Of a DNA stretch of 9,095 bases, positions 9,091 through 9,095 are shown piece after piece; position 1 is the first letter of the stretch; each line of letters begins with the position of its first letter. The DNA is from Bacteroides sp. GTDB taxonomy: Bacteria; Bacteroidota; Bacteroidia; Bacteroidales; Bacteroidaceae. Under the pieces are notes generated by a model. That model was given only the letters and a program-made list of their open reading frames with translations. It was not told the DNA's origin and searched no databases. The translations under genes were made by a program, and so were the position numbers. The stretch spans positions 1 to 9,095 of the forward strand of contig JAJPZL010000208.1 of assembly GCA_021204375.1 (NCBI GenBank), given 5' to 3'.

Positions 9091-9095
9091 ATGTT

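Overview
The window is a compact polysaccharide utilization locus (PUL) from a member of Bacteroidota, most likely the order Bacteroidales. Four things point there: an adjacent SusC/SusD pair, a membrane-spanning regulator of the DUF6377 type, a TAnnTTTG-type promoter element, and start codons preceded by AT-rich leaders without a clear Shine-Dalgarno. Everything recognisable is on the + strand.

Layout: (1) 22-1733, a TPR/membrane/coiled-coil/HTH regulator. (2) 1734-2027, an intergenic region with two hairpins and a candidate promoter. (3) 2028-5201, a SusC-type TonB-dependent outer-membrane transporter. (4) 5221-6743, its SusD-type surface glycan-binding lipoprotein, starting 19 bp after SusC. 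(5) 6744-6893, a gap with a nested stem-loop ending in a T tract. (6) 6894-9090, a GH3 beta-glucosidase-like lipoprotein whose recognisable homology stops near 9045. In the usual scheme SusD captures an oligosaccharide at the surface, SusC imports it, the periplasmic GH3 enzyme removes sugars from the non-reducing end, and the regulator senses a breakdown product and switches on the operon. The GH3 enzyme suggests a beta-glucoside or related beta-linked substrate. No endo-acting glycanase is in the window, so the polymer cannot be named.

The striking feature is that all four genes are interrupted while the frames remain otherwise excellent full-length family members. I count seven premature in-frame stops (two in SusC, three in SusD, two in GH3) and three single-base frameshifts, all at short homopolymers (regulator, SusD, GH3). 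All three stop codons occur as interruptions, and every stop can be explained by one or two C-to-T or G-to-A transitions from a plausible Gln, Trp or Arg codon. This means either a very recently inactivated locus or a consensus with sequencing, assembly or DNA-damage errors. The sequence alone cannot decide. I annotate whole genes across the lesions and mark them as broken.

I found no RNA genes, CRISPR arrays, complete mobile elements or clearly new system.
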